Shown here: one piece after another, positions 1-6,477 of the stretch
How positions within the stretch are numbered: position 1 is the first letter of the stretch
How the letters are laid out: each line of letters starts with the position of its first letter
Assembly (NCBI GenBank): GCA_947178685.1
Contig: CAMWZE010000090.1
Span: forward strand, 1 to 6,477
DNA from: an uncultured Porphyromonadaceae bacterium
Lineage (GTDB): Bacteria; Bacteroidota; Bacteroidia; Bacteroidales; Muribaculaceae
DNA length: 6,477 nt
Direction of reading: 5' to 3'
Notes under the pieces: generated by a model
What the model saw: only the letters and a program-made list of their open reading frames with translations
The model's database searches: none
What the model was told of the DNA's origin: nothing
Translations under genes and position numbers: made by a program

Positions 1-147
1 CAATGCATAATGCATAATGCACAATGCACAAGGAATTAACCCTGAATTATGCATTCTGAATTATGCATTGAGCATTATGAATTATCCCTGAATTATGCAT
101 TCTGCATTATGCATTATGAATTATGAATGATGAATCATCCCTGAATC
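1..147. repeat. AT-rich TTATGCAT/TGAATTAT repeat block
   Basis: The whole stretch is made of variants of the words TTATGCAT, ATAATGCA and TGAATTAT. A 26-bp unit at 33-58 recurs at 79-104 with one mismatch (A39 versus T85), a period of 46 bp. A third, shorter copy at 132-151 matches over 20 bp with two T-to-C changes. A perfect 16-bp inverted repeat (6-21 and 103-118, CATAATGCATAATGCA and its complement) could fold the block into a long hairpin. No open reading frame, tRNA or clear promoter is visible. The block may continue left of the window. Its role is unknown: it could be a decayed intergenic repeat family, a transcript-end structure for the gene to the left, or a 5' leader for the gene at 148. 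Confidence 0.8.
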
Positions 148-1161
148 ATGCCGTTGTTTAAACATATATCATACGTGCCGGCCTTTATTGTTTGGATAGG
201 GCTGACCGGGTGTATCCACACCTATCCCTCGCCTGAAGGGGCGATCGATCCCACAGAGATCGAGGCTACTCTTCTGCTTCGGCTTGATGAAGAGTGGGCC
301 GGAAAAGACTTCATCTTTCAAGAAACTAAGGGATATCAGTTCTTACACGACACACGGGCCGACCGATGGCCCAGGCGCATATATGCAGAGATTAAAGAGA
401 GCTCCGGCAAACGACACTCTTTCTCCACAGTAGCCATGCCGGAGGAGATAGTTGAAGGATCTTACAGGCTTGAGCTACCCTTCAAGCTTAAGGCTGACTC
501 CTATATAGCCGCATTGTGGGCAGACTGCCTCGATCCCACCACCCTTCAACCATTGGGGTATGATATATCAAACACATCTCTGATAAAGGAACTGGCACAG
601 CGTGGGGAGGAGTCAGACCGGCGCACTTGTGTAACGGCCATACAAGAGATCGACCTACGTCATCTCGCAGGAGAATGGGACAGCAAGGTAGAACAGGAAA
701 TAACGCTCACAACTCCCATGGCTCGTTTCCGACTGATAGCCGACGACTATCAGGAATTCCTGCAGGAGACTGAGGAGGTGCGCCGGCATGGCGAGAAATA
801 TCAGGTTACTGTGGAGTATAATTCCGAAATTCCCGGAGGATTCTCTCTCCTTGACGGCGAGGCCATGGATCCGGTGAATGGCCGGAGTTTCTCATCTCCG
901 CTCACCATACTCACATTCCCCGGCATTGAGATGAGCATAGGGTCCGACTGGCTTTTCAATCCTCCCGGAGAATATATGCACACTGTCACAGTGACGGTGT
1001 TCAACTCTGCAAAAGCCATCGTGTCGCAGACACCGGGAATTACCTTCCCCATGCAACGAGGCCATATCACGACCGTAAAAGGGAAAATGCTCACCAACTT
1101 CATCAAAGGTGGTATTCAGATCGATAATATCTGGGCCGGAGAGATAATCATTGAGATTTAA
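148..1161 (+). CDS. FimB/Mfa2-like (DUF6562-like) fimbrial-anchor lipoprotein
   Basis: Predicted surface or outer-membrane lipoprotein of 337 residues. The N-terminus has a basic residue, a hydrophobic core and a lipobox L19-T20-G21-C22, so signal peptidase II would leave C22 as the lipidated first residue. The rest resembles the two beta-sandwich domains of Bacteroidota FimB/Mfa2 or DUF6562 proteins. Visible features are an ALWADCLDP stretch (~122-130), TTPMARFRLIADD (~188-200) at the second domain, and a C-terminal part with ITTVKGKMLTNF and a closing GEIIIEI strand. In known relatives such proteins anchor or regulate the length of type V fimbriae; here that role is inferred. No fimbrillin partner lies in the window, though one could be to the left. 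The start is fixed by an in-frame TGA at 142-144 and by the signal peptide beginning at this ATG. No Shine-Dalgarno sequence is seen. It could equally be a solitary cell-surface lipoprotein. Confidence 0.75.
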   Translation: MPLFKHISYVPAFIVWIGLTGCIHTYPSPEGAIDPTEIEATLLLRLDEEWAGKDFIFQETKGYQFLHDTRADRWPRRIYAEIKESSGKRHSFSTVAMPEEIVEGSYRLELPFKLKADSYIAALWADCLDPTTLQPLGYDISNTSLIKELAQRGEESDRRTCVTAIQEIDLRHLAGEWDSKVEQEITLTTPMARFRLIADDYQEFLQETEEVRRHGEKYQVTVEYNSEIPGGFSLLDGEAMDPVNGRSFSSPLTILTFPGIEMSIGSDWLFNPPGEYMHTVTVTVFNSAKAIVSQTPGITFPMQRGHITTVKGKMLTNFIKGGIQIDNIWAGEIIIEI

Positions 1162-1166
1162 CCCGT

Positions 1167-2135
1167 CTAAGGTTTCAGTTTGGCGAGCATATCATAACGC
1201 AGATCCTGGAACATCGCCATCAACGGCGAGAGGATCGGCTTGAAATCGGTCTCTTTCTCCGGAGAGAACACTGTCAGCGCCGAGGCATTACATTTCACGT
1301 CGAGATGGGTGCCAAGAGTGAGGGGCTCGCCGTCAAGATGTGCCGGACCGGCATTAAGGCGCGTTATGGTAGCCGCACTTATCCTGAAACTCTCTATGCG
1401 TGTATTACGGTCGAGGAAACCGGTAAGTAGGTCAACTCCCATCTTCACAGCCGAAAGGGGCGACCCGTCATGTATGACTATAAGATCAAGAAGTCCATCG
1501 GAAAGCTTCGCATGCGGAGCTATATAAGCATTGTTGCCATACTGCGATGCATTGGCCACTGCTATCAGGAAGGCCCGCTCGGTTATGACACTGCCGTTGA
1601 TCGATATGGCGTAAGGCTCACTCTTGTAATTGATGAATTCCTGCAACACACTGCGCACGTACGTGGAACGCCCGCGTCTCTTCATGCCGGCGAACTTCTC
1701 GCTCACAGCAGCATCGAAGCCGACTCCAAACGTGCAATAGAATGGCAGTCCGTTCACCATCCCGCGGTCGCACCTCATAACATGTCCCTGCTCAATTATA
1801 TTAAGGGCCTCCCCCACATCCTGCGGGATACCAAGCGAGCGAGCCAGACCGTTGCCCGACCCCAAAGGGATAATTCCTAAAGGCACCACAGTGTTGGATA
1901 GTGTATTGGCCACCTCGTTGACCGTGCCGTCGCCACCTGCGGCGATCACCATGTCAAGACCGTCACGAACGGCCCGCGCCGCAAGTTCAGAGGCGTGCCC
2001 GCGGCCCTCTGTCATCACGGATTCCACGGCCATACCTTGTGCGGCCAGCCGCTCAATAACTGTCTCGCAGAGGCCACGCTTCGAGCGTGTCCCCGCCACT
2101 GGATTTACTACTAATAAAGCTTGTCTTTGTGCCAT
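1167..2135 (-). CDS. Diacylglycerol kinase family (YegS/DgkB-like) lipid kinase
   Basis: Complete 322-residue cytosolic lipid kinase of the DAGK catalytic family, a usual length for the family. It would phosphorylate a membrane lipid with ATP, classically diacylglycerol to phosphatidic acid. Visible motifs, in order, are NPVAG at 11-15, the nucleotide-binding GGDGTVNEV at 67-75, PLGSGNGLAR at 90-99, GVGFDAAV at 137-144, APHAKLSDGLLDL at 207-219, and HLDGEP at 266-271 near the C-terminus. No membrane segment is seen. The gene is divergent from psd-pssA across a 227-bp gap and converges on the lipoprotein gene with 5 bp between stop codons. Phosphatidic acid feeds CDP-diacylglycerol, the substrate of the PssA encoded on the other side of the promoter region, so a shared lipid role is reasonable. 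Relatives also act on phosphatidylglycerol or sphingoid lipids, and Bacteroidota make sphingolipids, so the exact substrate cannot be read from the sequence. Confidence 0.92.
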   Translation of the reverse strand: MAQRQALLVVNPVAGTRSKRGLCETVIERLAAQGMAVESVMTEGRGHASELAARAVRDGLDMVIAAGGDGTVNEVANTLSNTVVPLGIIPLGSGNGLARSLGIPQDVGEALNIIEQGHVMRCDRGMVNGLPFYCTFGVGFDAAVSEKFAGMKRRGRSTYVRSVLQEFINYKSEPYAISINGSVITERAFLIAVANASQYGNNAYIAPHAKLSDGLLDLIVIHDGSPLSAVKMGVDLLTGFLDRNTRIESFRISAATITRLNAGPAHLDGEPLTLGTHLDVKCNASALTVFSPEKETDFKPILSPLMAMFQDLRYDMLAKLKP

Positions 2136-2156
2136 ATTCGGTAGTTACAAGTTGAA

Positions 2157-2176
2157 AATGGTGCGTAATGGTGCGG
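2157..2176. repeat. Tandem 10-bp repeat inside a longer 8-bp direct repeat
   Basis: AATGGTGCGT is followed directly by AATGGTGCGG (9 of 10 identical). The pair is flanked by two copies of AGTTACAA at 2143-2150 and 2180-2187, 37 bp apart. This lies just upstream of the lipid kinase start, in what would be its leader or promoter-proximal region. It could be an operator or chance similarity; no regulator is identified. Confidence 0.5.
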
Positions 2177-2210
2177 TAAAGTTACAAAAAATTTGTGAGA
2201 TACTAAGAAA
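2177..2210 (-). promoter_or_regulatory. Candidate Bacteroidota promoter for the lipid kinase
   Basis: On the minus strand, TAACTTTA (2184 down to 2177) matches seven of eight positions of the Bacteroidota -7 box TAnnTTTG. A TTTC at 2210-2207 is a weak -33 candidate at a 22-bp spacing. Initiation would fall near 2170, about 35 bases before the lipid kinase start codon. The match is imperfect and the region is AT-rich, so this is tentative. It would overlap the stronger plus-strand promoter. Confidence 0.35.
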
Positions 2211-2223
2211 AACCTTAATTTTG
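2192..2223 (+). promoter_or_regulatory. Bacteroidota-type promoter for the psd-pssA operon
   Basis: TTTG at 2192-2195 and TAATTTTG at 2216-2223 match the established Bacteroidota primary-sigma consensus (-33 TTTG, -7 TAnnTTTG) with a 20-bp spacer, which is within the usual range. Transcription would start around 2230, giving a leader of about 130 bases before the psd GTG. The position in the divergent gap and the exact match to both boxes make this the most convincing promoter in the window. Confidence 0.7.
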
Positions 2224-2318
2224 CAACTGAAGCGGGCAATACTCCAATTATCGGCTGTTTCCAAACTTTGATGTGAGGGAACTATGTATGCCTCTCTTAA
2301 TCAATCACCATTATTTTT

Positions 2319-2342
2319 TCGGGAGCCGAGCAGACTCCCCGA
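2319..2342 (+). promoter_or_regulatory. Small hairpin in the psd leader
   Basis: TCGGGAG (2319-2325) can pair with CTCCC (2335-2339) and GA (2341-2342) around a 9-base loop, with one bulged C at 2340. It lies 20 bases upstream of the psd GTG and inside the predicted leader. A U-run precedes it rather than follows it, so it is not an intrinsic terminator. It might affect translation initiation; the stem is short and may be fortuitous. Confidence 0.3.
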
Positions 2343-2362
2343 CGCTGAAATATATTTAAGAC

Positions 2363-3028
2363 GTGAAAATCCACCGCGAAGGCACAAATATCCTCATTCT
2401 CCTCTTCATCGTACTCGCCGCCCTCAACATCCCGGTGTGGCTGTTTATGCCCCCCGTAGTTTTGCCGGCCATATTCACCACCATATCGGCGGTGATATAT
2501 ATTTTTGTGTTCAACTTCTTTCGTTGCCCCAAGCGTAACTACAAGGGGCCGCGTCGCGACATGGTGGTAAGTTCCGTCGACGGCAAGATCGTGGCAATAG
2601 AGAAAGTGTATGAGCCGGAATATCTGAAATCAGATGCTATTATGCTTTCTGTTTTCATGTCGCCGCTTAATGTCCATGCCAACTGGTATCCCGTAGATGG
2701 GGAGGTGGAATATGTGCGTCATCACCGAGGCCGTTTCCTATCGGCCTATCTCCCGAAAGCAAGCACCGATAACGAACGCAGCACCATAGGAATCGTCACT
2801 TACGGCCACCGTATCACCGTGCGTCAGATAGCCGGCGCCATGGCCCGACGCATCGTAACCTATGCACGCCGGGGACATAAAGCGGATATTGACAATCATC
2901 TCGGGTTCATAAAATTCGGTTCAAGGGTCGACATATATCTACCTCTGGATTGCGAAATTCTCGTTGAAATGAAACAAATCGTGAAGGGAGGCGTTACACC
3001 TGTGGCACGTCTTGCTTCAAAGCAGTGA
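2363..3028 (+). CDS. psd: Phosphatidylserine decarboxylase proenzyme (short type)
   Basis: Pyruvoyl-dependent enzyme that decarboxylates phosphatidylserine to phosphatidylethanolamine at the membrane. The 221-residue form matches the short Psd class of Bacteroidota and archaea. Residues ~10-52 form two hydrophobic segments after the IHREGTN N-terminus that is typical of the family. Key features are the SSVDGK motif with D73 (likely the self-cleavage Asp), MSPLNVHANWYP with H105, KASTDNER (~132-139), and the processing site FGSRVD with G186-S187. Self-cleavage there would give a beta chain of 186 residues and an alpha chain of 35 residues whose S187 becomes the pyruvoyl group. The start is GTG: an in-frame TAA at 2357-2359 excludes anything upstream, and the next ATG would remove the conserved N-terminus. 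It is the first gene of the operon, 27 bp before pssA, whose product is its substrate. Confidence 0.95.
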   Translation: MKIHREGTNILILLFIVLAALNIPVWLFMPPVVLPAIFTTISAVIYIFVFNFFRCPKRNYKGPRRDMVVSSVDGKIVAIEKVYEPEYLKSDAIMLSVFMSPLNVHANWYPVDGEVEYVRHHRGRFLSAYLPKASTDNERSTIGIVTYGHRITVRQIAGAMARRIVTYARRGHKADIDNHLGFIKFGSRVDIYLPLDCEILVEMKQIVKGGVTPVARLASKQ

Positions 3029-3055
3029 CGTCTTCACTCAAAAACACAAACAGCG

Positions 3056-3763
3056 ATGAATCCTATAAAACGAAATATTCCGAATTCTATCACCTGCATC
3101 AATATTCTTGCAGGCTGCATGGCCATCATAGCCGGATCGCGCGGCACAACCCCTATGTGGGGCATGATGGCCTATCAATGGGCATTCATATTCATAGCCA
3201 TCGGCGCGGTGGCCGACTTTCTTGACGGCTTCGCAGCCCGTGCATTGCACGCCTATTCCGAATTGGGCAAGGAGCTCGACTCTCTTTGTGACCTCGTCAC
3301 TTTCGGAGTGGCCCCCGCCGTCATTATCCTCAATCTCATCCTTGAACATGGCATTGACCCATGGGTGGCATGGACCGCATTGCTGATACCTGTGGCCGGA
3401 GCCATACGTCTCGCCAGGTTCAACCTCGACACCCGACAAGCCACCACTTTCATAGGCCTTCCCATACCGGCCAACGCCATATTCTGGATAGGCTTCTCTG
3501 CCCTTTTCGCTCAGAACGGTGTCAGCTTCATCTCCGCATGGTATTGGTTCTTACCCATTCTTCTGATTGAATGTTGGCTCATGAACTCCGGATTCAAGAT
3601 GTTCTCCCTGAAATTCAAGAGTCTCAGTCTTAAGGAGAATTTCCCGCGACTGCTCCTTGTGATAGCCACAGCCGTGTGTTGCTTTACCTTCGGAGTGGCA
3701 GGTCTGCTCTGGCTCATAGTCTTCTATGTGCTTCTCTCCCTCTGCATGCAGGATAAAGCCTGA
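3056..3763 (+). CDS. pssA: CDP-diacylglycerol--serine O-phosphatidyltransferase
   Basis: Integral membrane enzyme that transfers the phosphatidyl group of CDP-diacylglycerol to L-serine, giving phosphatidylserine and CMP. The 235-residue protein carries the full CDP-alcohol phosphatidyltransferase signature: D54, D57-G58, A61-R62, G71, D75 and D79 (DGFAAR, then LGKELDSLCD), all with the standard spacing. These Asp residues bind the catalytic metals and the CDP group. Downstream, GAIRLARFN (~115-123) and FIGLPIPANA are also typical of the serine-specific branch. About six hydrophobic segments are visible. The gene follows psd by 27 bp, the usual pairing, so PS made here is passed to Psd. The choice of serine over glycerol or inositol rests on the family resemblance and on the psd neighbour. 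Confidence 0.94.
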   Translation: MNPIKRNIPNSITCINILAGCMAIIAGSRGTTPMWGMMAYQWAFIFIAIGAVADFLDGFAARALHAYSELGKELDSLCDLVTFGVAPAVIILNLILEHGIDPWVAWTALLIPVAGAIRLARFNLDTRQATTFIGLPIPANAIFWIGFSALFAQNGVSFISAWYWFLPILLIECWLMNSGFKMFSLKFKSLSLKENFPRLLLVIATAVCCFTFGVAGLLWLIVFYVLLSLCMQDKA

Positions 3764-3808
3764 CAGAGATTAATTCAATTCACCTTTTTTTCATAAGTAT
3801 ACTAAATA

Positions 3809-3865
3809 ATGCACTTTATAATATTTCTGATAATCCTCTTCCTTATCTGGCTCATATTTGGATAG
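3809..3865 (+). pseudogene. N-terminal membrane segment of the DUF4834-like gene, cut by an in-frame TAG
   Basis: ATG at 3809 opens an 18-codon stretch, MHFIIFLIILFLIWLIFG, which is a single hydrophobic membrane segment. It ends at TAG 3863-3865. The frame then runs on without another stop through nine codons (RIKRWLAGF) into the ATG at 3893 and the DUF4834-like body. DUF4834-type proteins typically begin with just such a membrane segment followed by a basic stretch, so this looks like the true 5' end of the gene at 3893-4264, interrupted by one nonsense codon. The full frame would be 151 codons including the TAG. The 45-bp gap from pssA to this ATG fits the operon spacing. Alternatives are a sequencing or assembly error, amber readthrough, or a separate tiny membrane peptide. 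Confidence 0.6.
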
Positions 3866-3892
3866 CGGATAAAACGATGGCTGGCCGGATTC

Positions 3893-4264
3893 ATGGCCAG
3901 GCGCACGGAAGATTATTTACGTAAGGCCACCGGAATGCCCCCGCGTCCCGGATCAAGAGAGGCTCGCCGCCAACAGAAAGCCCGCGAGAACGCTCAGGCC
4001 GACAGTTCATCAGGCCGTGCCTCAGCCTATAACAGCACAGGCAGCCGTTCCTACGGATCATCTCGCCGAAGGAGATATAGCTATACCCATACCGACGAAC
4101 CACTTATTCCCAAGGAATATGCCGTGGATGTGGAATTCACGGAGACAATCGATTATTCCGAAACCACCATTGGAGTTGACAGTGACAGGCGCAGAGATAC
4201 CGTCTACCACGAAAGCCAAGTGAGCGACGTGGAATGGGAAGATATAAAAATCAGAAAAAAATAA
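3893..4264 (+). CDS. DUF4834-like small basic protein (body of an interrupted gene)
   Basis: 123 residues from the first ATG after the in-frame TAG. It is hydrophilic and rich in Arg and Ser, with no enzyme motif. The N-terminal part reads MARRTEDYLRKATGMPP, then a Gln/Arg/Ala-rich segment (REARRQQKAREN) and a Ser/Gly/Tyr-rich low-complexity middle. The acidic C-terminus (VSDVEWEDIKI) resembles the end of DUF4834 proteins, which commonly sit downstream of psd-pssA in Bacteroidales. Function is unknown; relatives are predicted to be single-pass membrane proteins with a cytoplasmic tail. As it stands, translation could begin only here or by readthrough from 3809, so the product would lack its membrane segment. 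The gene ends 8 bp before the HAD gene and is probably co-transcribed and perhaps translationally coupled with it. I am fairly sure of the reading frame, less so of the family name. Confidence 0.65.
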   Translation: MARRTEDYLRKATGMPPRPGSREARRQQKARENAQADSSSGRASAYNSTGSRSYGSSRRRRYSYTHTDEPLIPKEYAVDVEFTETIDYSETTIGVDSDRRRDTVYHESQVSDVEWEDIKIRKK

Positions 4265-4272
4265 CCCATTCA

Positions 4273-5136
4273 ATGGCAACCACCCTTTACGTAAGCGATC
4301 TTGACGGCACCCTTCTGGGCGCCGATTCCAAAATATCACAGGCCTCAGCCGCGATGCTCAACGAAGCCATAGCGGATGGGGCCCTTTTCAGTGTAGCTAC
4401 CGCCCGCACCCCCTCCACCGTGGCGAATCTTCTCCACGATATCCACACTCGCCTGCCCTTCATAGTTATGACAGGGAGTGCCATGTGGAATCCGTCTACA
4501 CAAAGCTATGCCGATGTTGTGACGATTCCCACCGACACGGCCATGCAAGTTATGCATTGTTTCCGTAAGAATCAGCTTCCCACATTCATTTATACTTTAA
4601 CAGGCGGAGTGATCGACATCTATCATTATGGTCCTTTGAGCGATACGGAGAAGGAATTCATATCACAGCGTGACGACAGCCGATACAAGGTGTTTCATAT
4701 TCCCGAAGGAGGCACATCGGAGCTTCCGGAACCGCTTGAACATGTGGTGCTTTTCTACGCCATGCAGCCAAATGGACACACCGAACACGCCTATAAGGAG
4801 ATAAGGCATATAGAGGGATGCAATCCCATCTACTATCATGATATGTATGGTCCCGACATGGGGATACTTGAGGTGTTCTCTGCCGCTGCCTCCAAGGCCA
4901 ACGCCCTGCGCAGGTTGCGGAGAATGACCGGTGCCGACCGAGTGGTGGTGTTTGGCGACAACATCAACGATCTTCCAATGATGCGTGAGGCCGACGTGGC
5001 TGTAGCAGTGGAAAATGCCGTGGCAGAGGTGAAAGAGGCCGCCGATATTGTGATCGGGCCGAACACCTCCGACTCTGTGGCCCGATTCATTCTTGAATCA
5101 GTGCGTGCGGAAAACCATGACCGCATAGTCCTTTAA
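4273..5136 (+). CDS. Cof-type HAD-IIB family hydrolase
   Basis: Cytosolic phosphatase of the haloacid dehalogenase superfamily, 287 residues, typical for the Cof class. Numbered from this start, motif I is SDLDGTLL with nucleophile D9 and acid/base D11. Motif II is the Thr of ATAR at T43, motif III is K208 in SKANALRRL, and motif IV is GDNINDLPMM with D229 and D233 for Mg2+. The long insert between motifs II and III is the type IIB cap, which sets the substrate. Family members hydrolyse sugar phosphates, FMN or pyridoxal phosphate; nothing here tells which. An earlier in-frame ATG at 4234 would add 13 residues with no family counterpart and overlap the preceding gene by 31 bp, so I prefer 4273, where the protein begins MATTLYVSDLDGT. 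It is part of the lipid-gene operon by spacing only, and a role in lipid metabolism is not implied. Confidence 0.9.
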   Translation: MATTLYVSDLDGTLLGADSKISQASAAMLNEAIADGALFSVATARTPSTVANLLHDIHTRLPFIVMTGSAMWNPSTQSYADVVTIPTDTAMQVMHCFRKNQLPTFIYTLTGGVIDIYHYGPLSDTEKEFISQRDDSRYKVFHIPEGGTSELPEPLEHVVLFYAMQPNGHTEHAYKEIRHIEGCNPIYYHDMYGPDMGILEVFSAAASKANALRRLRRMTGADRVVVFGDNINDLPMMREADVAVAVENAVAEVKEAADIVIGPNTSDSVARFILESVRAENHDRIVL

Positions 5137-5178
5137 TCATCGGGAATATAACAATAGACCAACAAACTCTTCCGACAA

Positions 5179-6405
5179 ATGGGTATCTATGAGCGTCAGC
5201 GCACCGGCAAGATAATCTTTCTGGCAATTTCGGCAATAGCCGTTATTGCCTTTCTGCTTGTAAGCAATAGTCTGGTGAAAGAGCTCGCACAGCAGGAACG
5301 TGAGAGAATGAACATCTGGGCCAGCGCTACCGAACGTCTCGCTAAGTCGAATATCGATTCCGACTTCGAGTTCCTGCTCGCAATTATCAGTCAAAACAAT
5401 TCCATCCCTGTGCTCGTGGCCGACTCCTCCTATAATATTGTGGATTACCGGAATTTCATACTGCCCGACAAGACCGACCACGAACTGCAAGCCTTCGAGG
5501 AGCTTTCTCCCCGCAACCGCAATTATCTTACCAAACGCTTGCGCGATGCCGGCAAAGGCCGCCCATTGCGTGAGTTGGCCGACACAGATCCCCATTTTAT
5601 CCGGGTGGAGATCTATTACAATGCCTATCAATATATATACTATGAAGATTCGATCCTGCTCAAGCGTCTCAGTCTCTATCCCTATATACAACTTATTGTA
5701 ATGATTATCCTTGTGGTGATCATATATGTGGCTGTGGTATACACAAAGAAGGCTGAACAGAATCGCGTATGGGCCGGACTCTCCAAGGAGACAGCACATC
5801 AGCTGGGCACACCAATCTCATCGCTTATGGCATGGAACGAATATCTCACTGCCTCGGGAGTGGCTCCGGAGGTCACCGATGAAATCGACAAGGATGTGCA
5901 CCGTCTCTCCACGATTGCAAACCGTTTCTCAAAGATAGGCTCCATACCCGAGCTTCAGCTCGAATATCTCAATGAAACCGTAGGCCGGTCGCTCGAATAC
6001 ATGAAGAGCCGTGTCTCCGGCAAGGTCTCTTTCCATCTTCACTTCTCAACCGACGATCACGGCGTTATGCTTTCCCCCTCTCTGTTTGAATGGGTTATGG
6101 AAAACCTTACAAAAAATGCCGTCGACGCTATGGGGGGAGAAGGGTCTATCACTGTCACTACCGGACGCGACAAGGACCGCGTATGGATTGAGGTAACTGA
6201 CACCGGCAAAGGAATCGCCCGCAAGAACTTTAAGAATGTATTCTCCCCGGGCTTCACAACTAAGAAGCGGGGATGGGGACTCGGACTGACCCTTGTGAAG
6301 CGCATAATCGAAGAATATCATGGAGGACGTATATTCGTGAAAGACTCCGAATTAGGCAAGGGCACCACCTTCCGCATAGAGCTCACCTCACCCGAAGCCC
6401 CCTAA
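5179..6405 (+). CDS. Membrane sensor histidine kinase (HisKA/HATPase_c)
   Basis: 408-residue two-component sensor kinase. A first membrane helix spans ~12-29 and a second ~169-188. Between them is an extracytoplasmic sensor region of about 138 residues with no domain I recognise. No HAMP or PAS domain follows. The dimerisation helix carries the phospho-acceptor H207 in KETAHQLGTPISSL. The ATPase domain has the N box ENLTKNAVDAM (N309, N313), the G1 box DTGKGI (341-346), an F-box-like NVFSPGFTT and the G2 box GWGLGLTLVKRI (366-376). All catalytic motifs appear intact. It autophosphorylates on His and would pass the phosphate to a response regulator, but none is present up to the right edge. 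The gene lies 42 bp after the HAD gene, so it probably shares the operon. Its signal is unknown; sensing of the cell envelope is a guess from the context. Confidence 0.93.
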   Translation: MGIYERQRTGKIIFLAISAIAVIAFLLVSNSLVKELAQQERERMNIWASATERLAKSNIDSDFEFLLAIISQNNSIPVLVADSSYNIVDYRNFILPDKTDHELQAFEELSPRNRNYLTKRLRDAGKGRPLRELADTDPHFIRVEIYYNAYQYIYYEDSILLKRLSLYPYIQLIVMIILVVIIYVAVVYTKKAEQNRVWAGLSKETAHQLGTPISSLMAWNEYLTASGVAPEVTDEIDKDVHRLSTIANRFSKIGSIPELQLEYLNETVGRSLEYMKSRVSGKVSFHLHFSTDDHGVMLSPSLFEWVMENLTKNAVDAMGGEGSITVTTGRDKDRVWIEVTDTGKGIARKNFKNVFSPGFTTKKRGWGLGLTLVKRIIEEYHGGRIFVKDSELGKGTTFRIELTSPEAP

Positions 6406-6477
6406 AAGAAAGGGAGAAAATTCATGTGGCGACGGCGTAGCTGACCCCAGAAGGAATACCGTCTACAGTTATATTAA
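6406..6477. other. Right-end sequence with nothing assignable
   Basis: The 72 bases after the kinase stop codon hold no ORF longer than a few codons, no tRNA-like fold and no convincing terminator hairpin. The next gene presumably begins beyond the window. Confidence 0.5.

Overview
The window looks like chromosomal DNA from a Bacteroidales bacterium, most likely of the Muribaculaceae/Bacteroides type. The grounds are: a FimB/Mfa2-like lipoprotein that resembles families known only from Bacteroidota; a DUF4834-type protein next to psd-pssA; a histidine kinase with the AHQLGTP box common in this phylum; a good TTTG / TAnnTTTG promoter; and start codons mostly without Shine-Dalgarno sequences. 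Family placement is recall and inference, because no search was possible.

Layout. Bases 1-147 are an AT-rich block built from TTATGCAT/TGAATTAT words, with direct copies and a perfect 16-bp inverted repeat. The third direct copy runs into the start codon of the first gene. Bases 148-1161 (+) encode a lipoprotein of the fimbrial-anchor type. It converges, with only 5 bp between, on a YegS/DgkB-type lipid kinase (1167-2135, -). A 227-bp divergent intergenic region follows, with a strong + strand promoter, a weaker - strand candidate, short direct repeats and a leader. Then comes a + strand run of five genes with small gaps: phosphatidylserine decarboxylase (psd, GTG start, 2363-3028), phosphatidylserine synthase (pssA, 3056-3763), a DUF4834-like small protein (3809/3893-4264), a Cof-type HAD phosphatase (4273-5136) and a membrane sensor histidine kinase (5179-6405). 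The last 72 bases hold nothing I can assign.

How it fits together. PssA makes phosphatidylserine from CDP-diacylglycerol and serine, and Psd decarboxylates it to phosphatidylethanolamine. The divergent kinase may feed the same pathway by making phosphatidic acid from diacylglycerol, so membrane-lipid genes lie on both sides of one intergenic region. The HAD enzyme and the kinase appear to be co-transcribed with the lipid genes, but no response regulator is in the window.

The most notable anomaly is in the DUF4834-like gene. An 18-codon hydrophobic segment starting at 3809 is in frame with the rest of the gene but is cut off by one TAG codon at 3863-3865. Translation from the next ATG (3893) would give a protein without its membrane segment. 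I see no clearly new defence, mobile or RNA system here; most of the window is housekeeping lipid metabolism.
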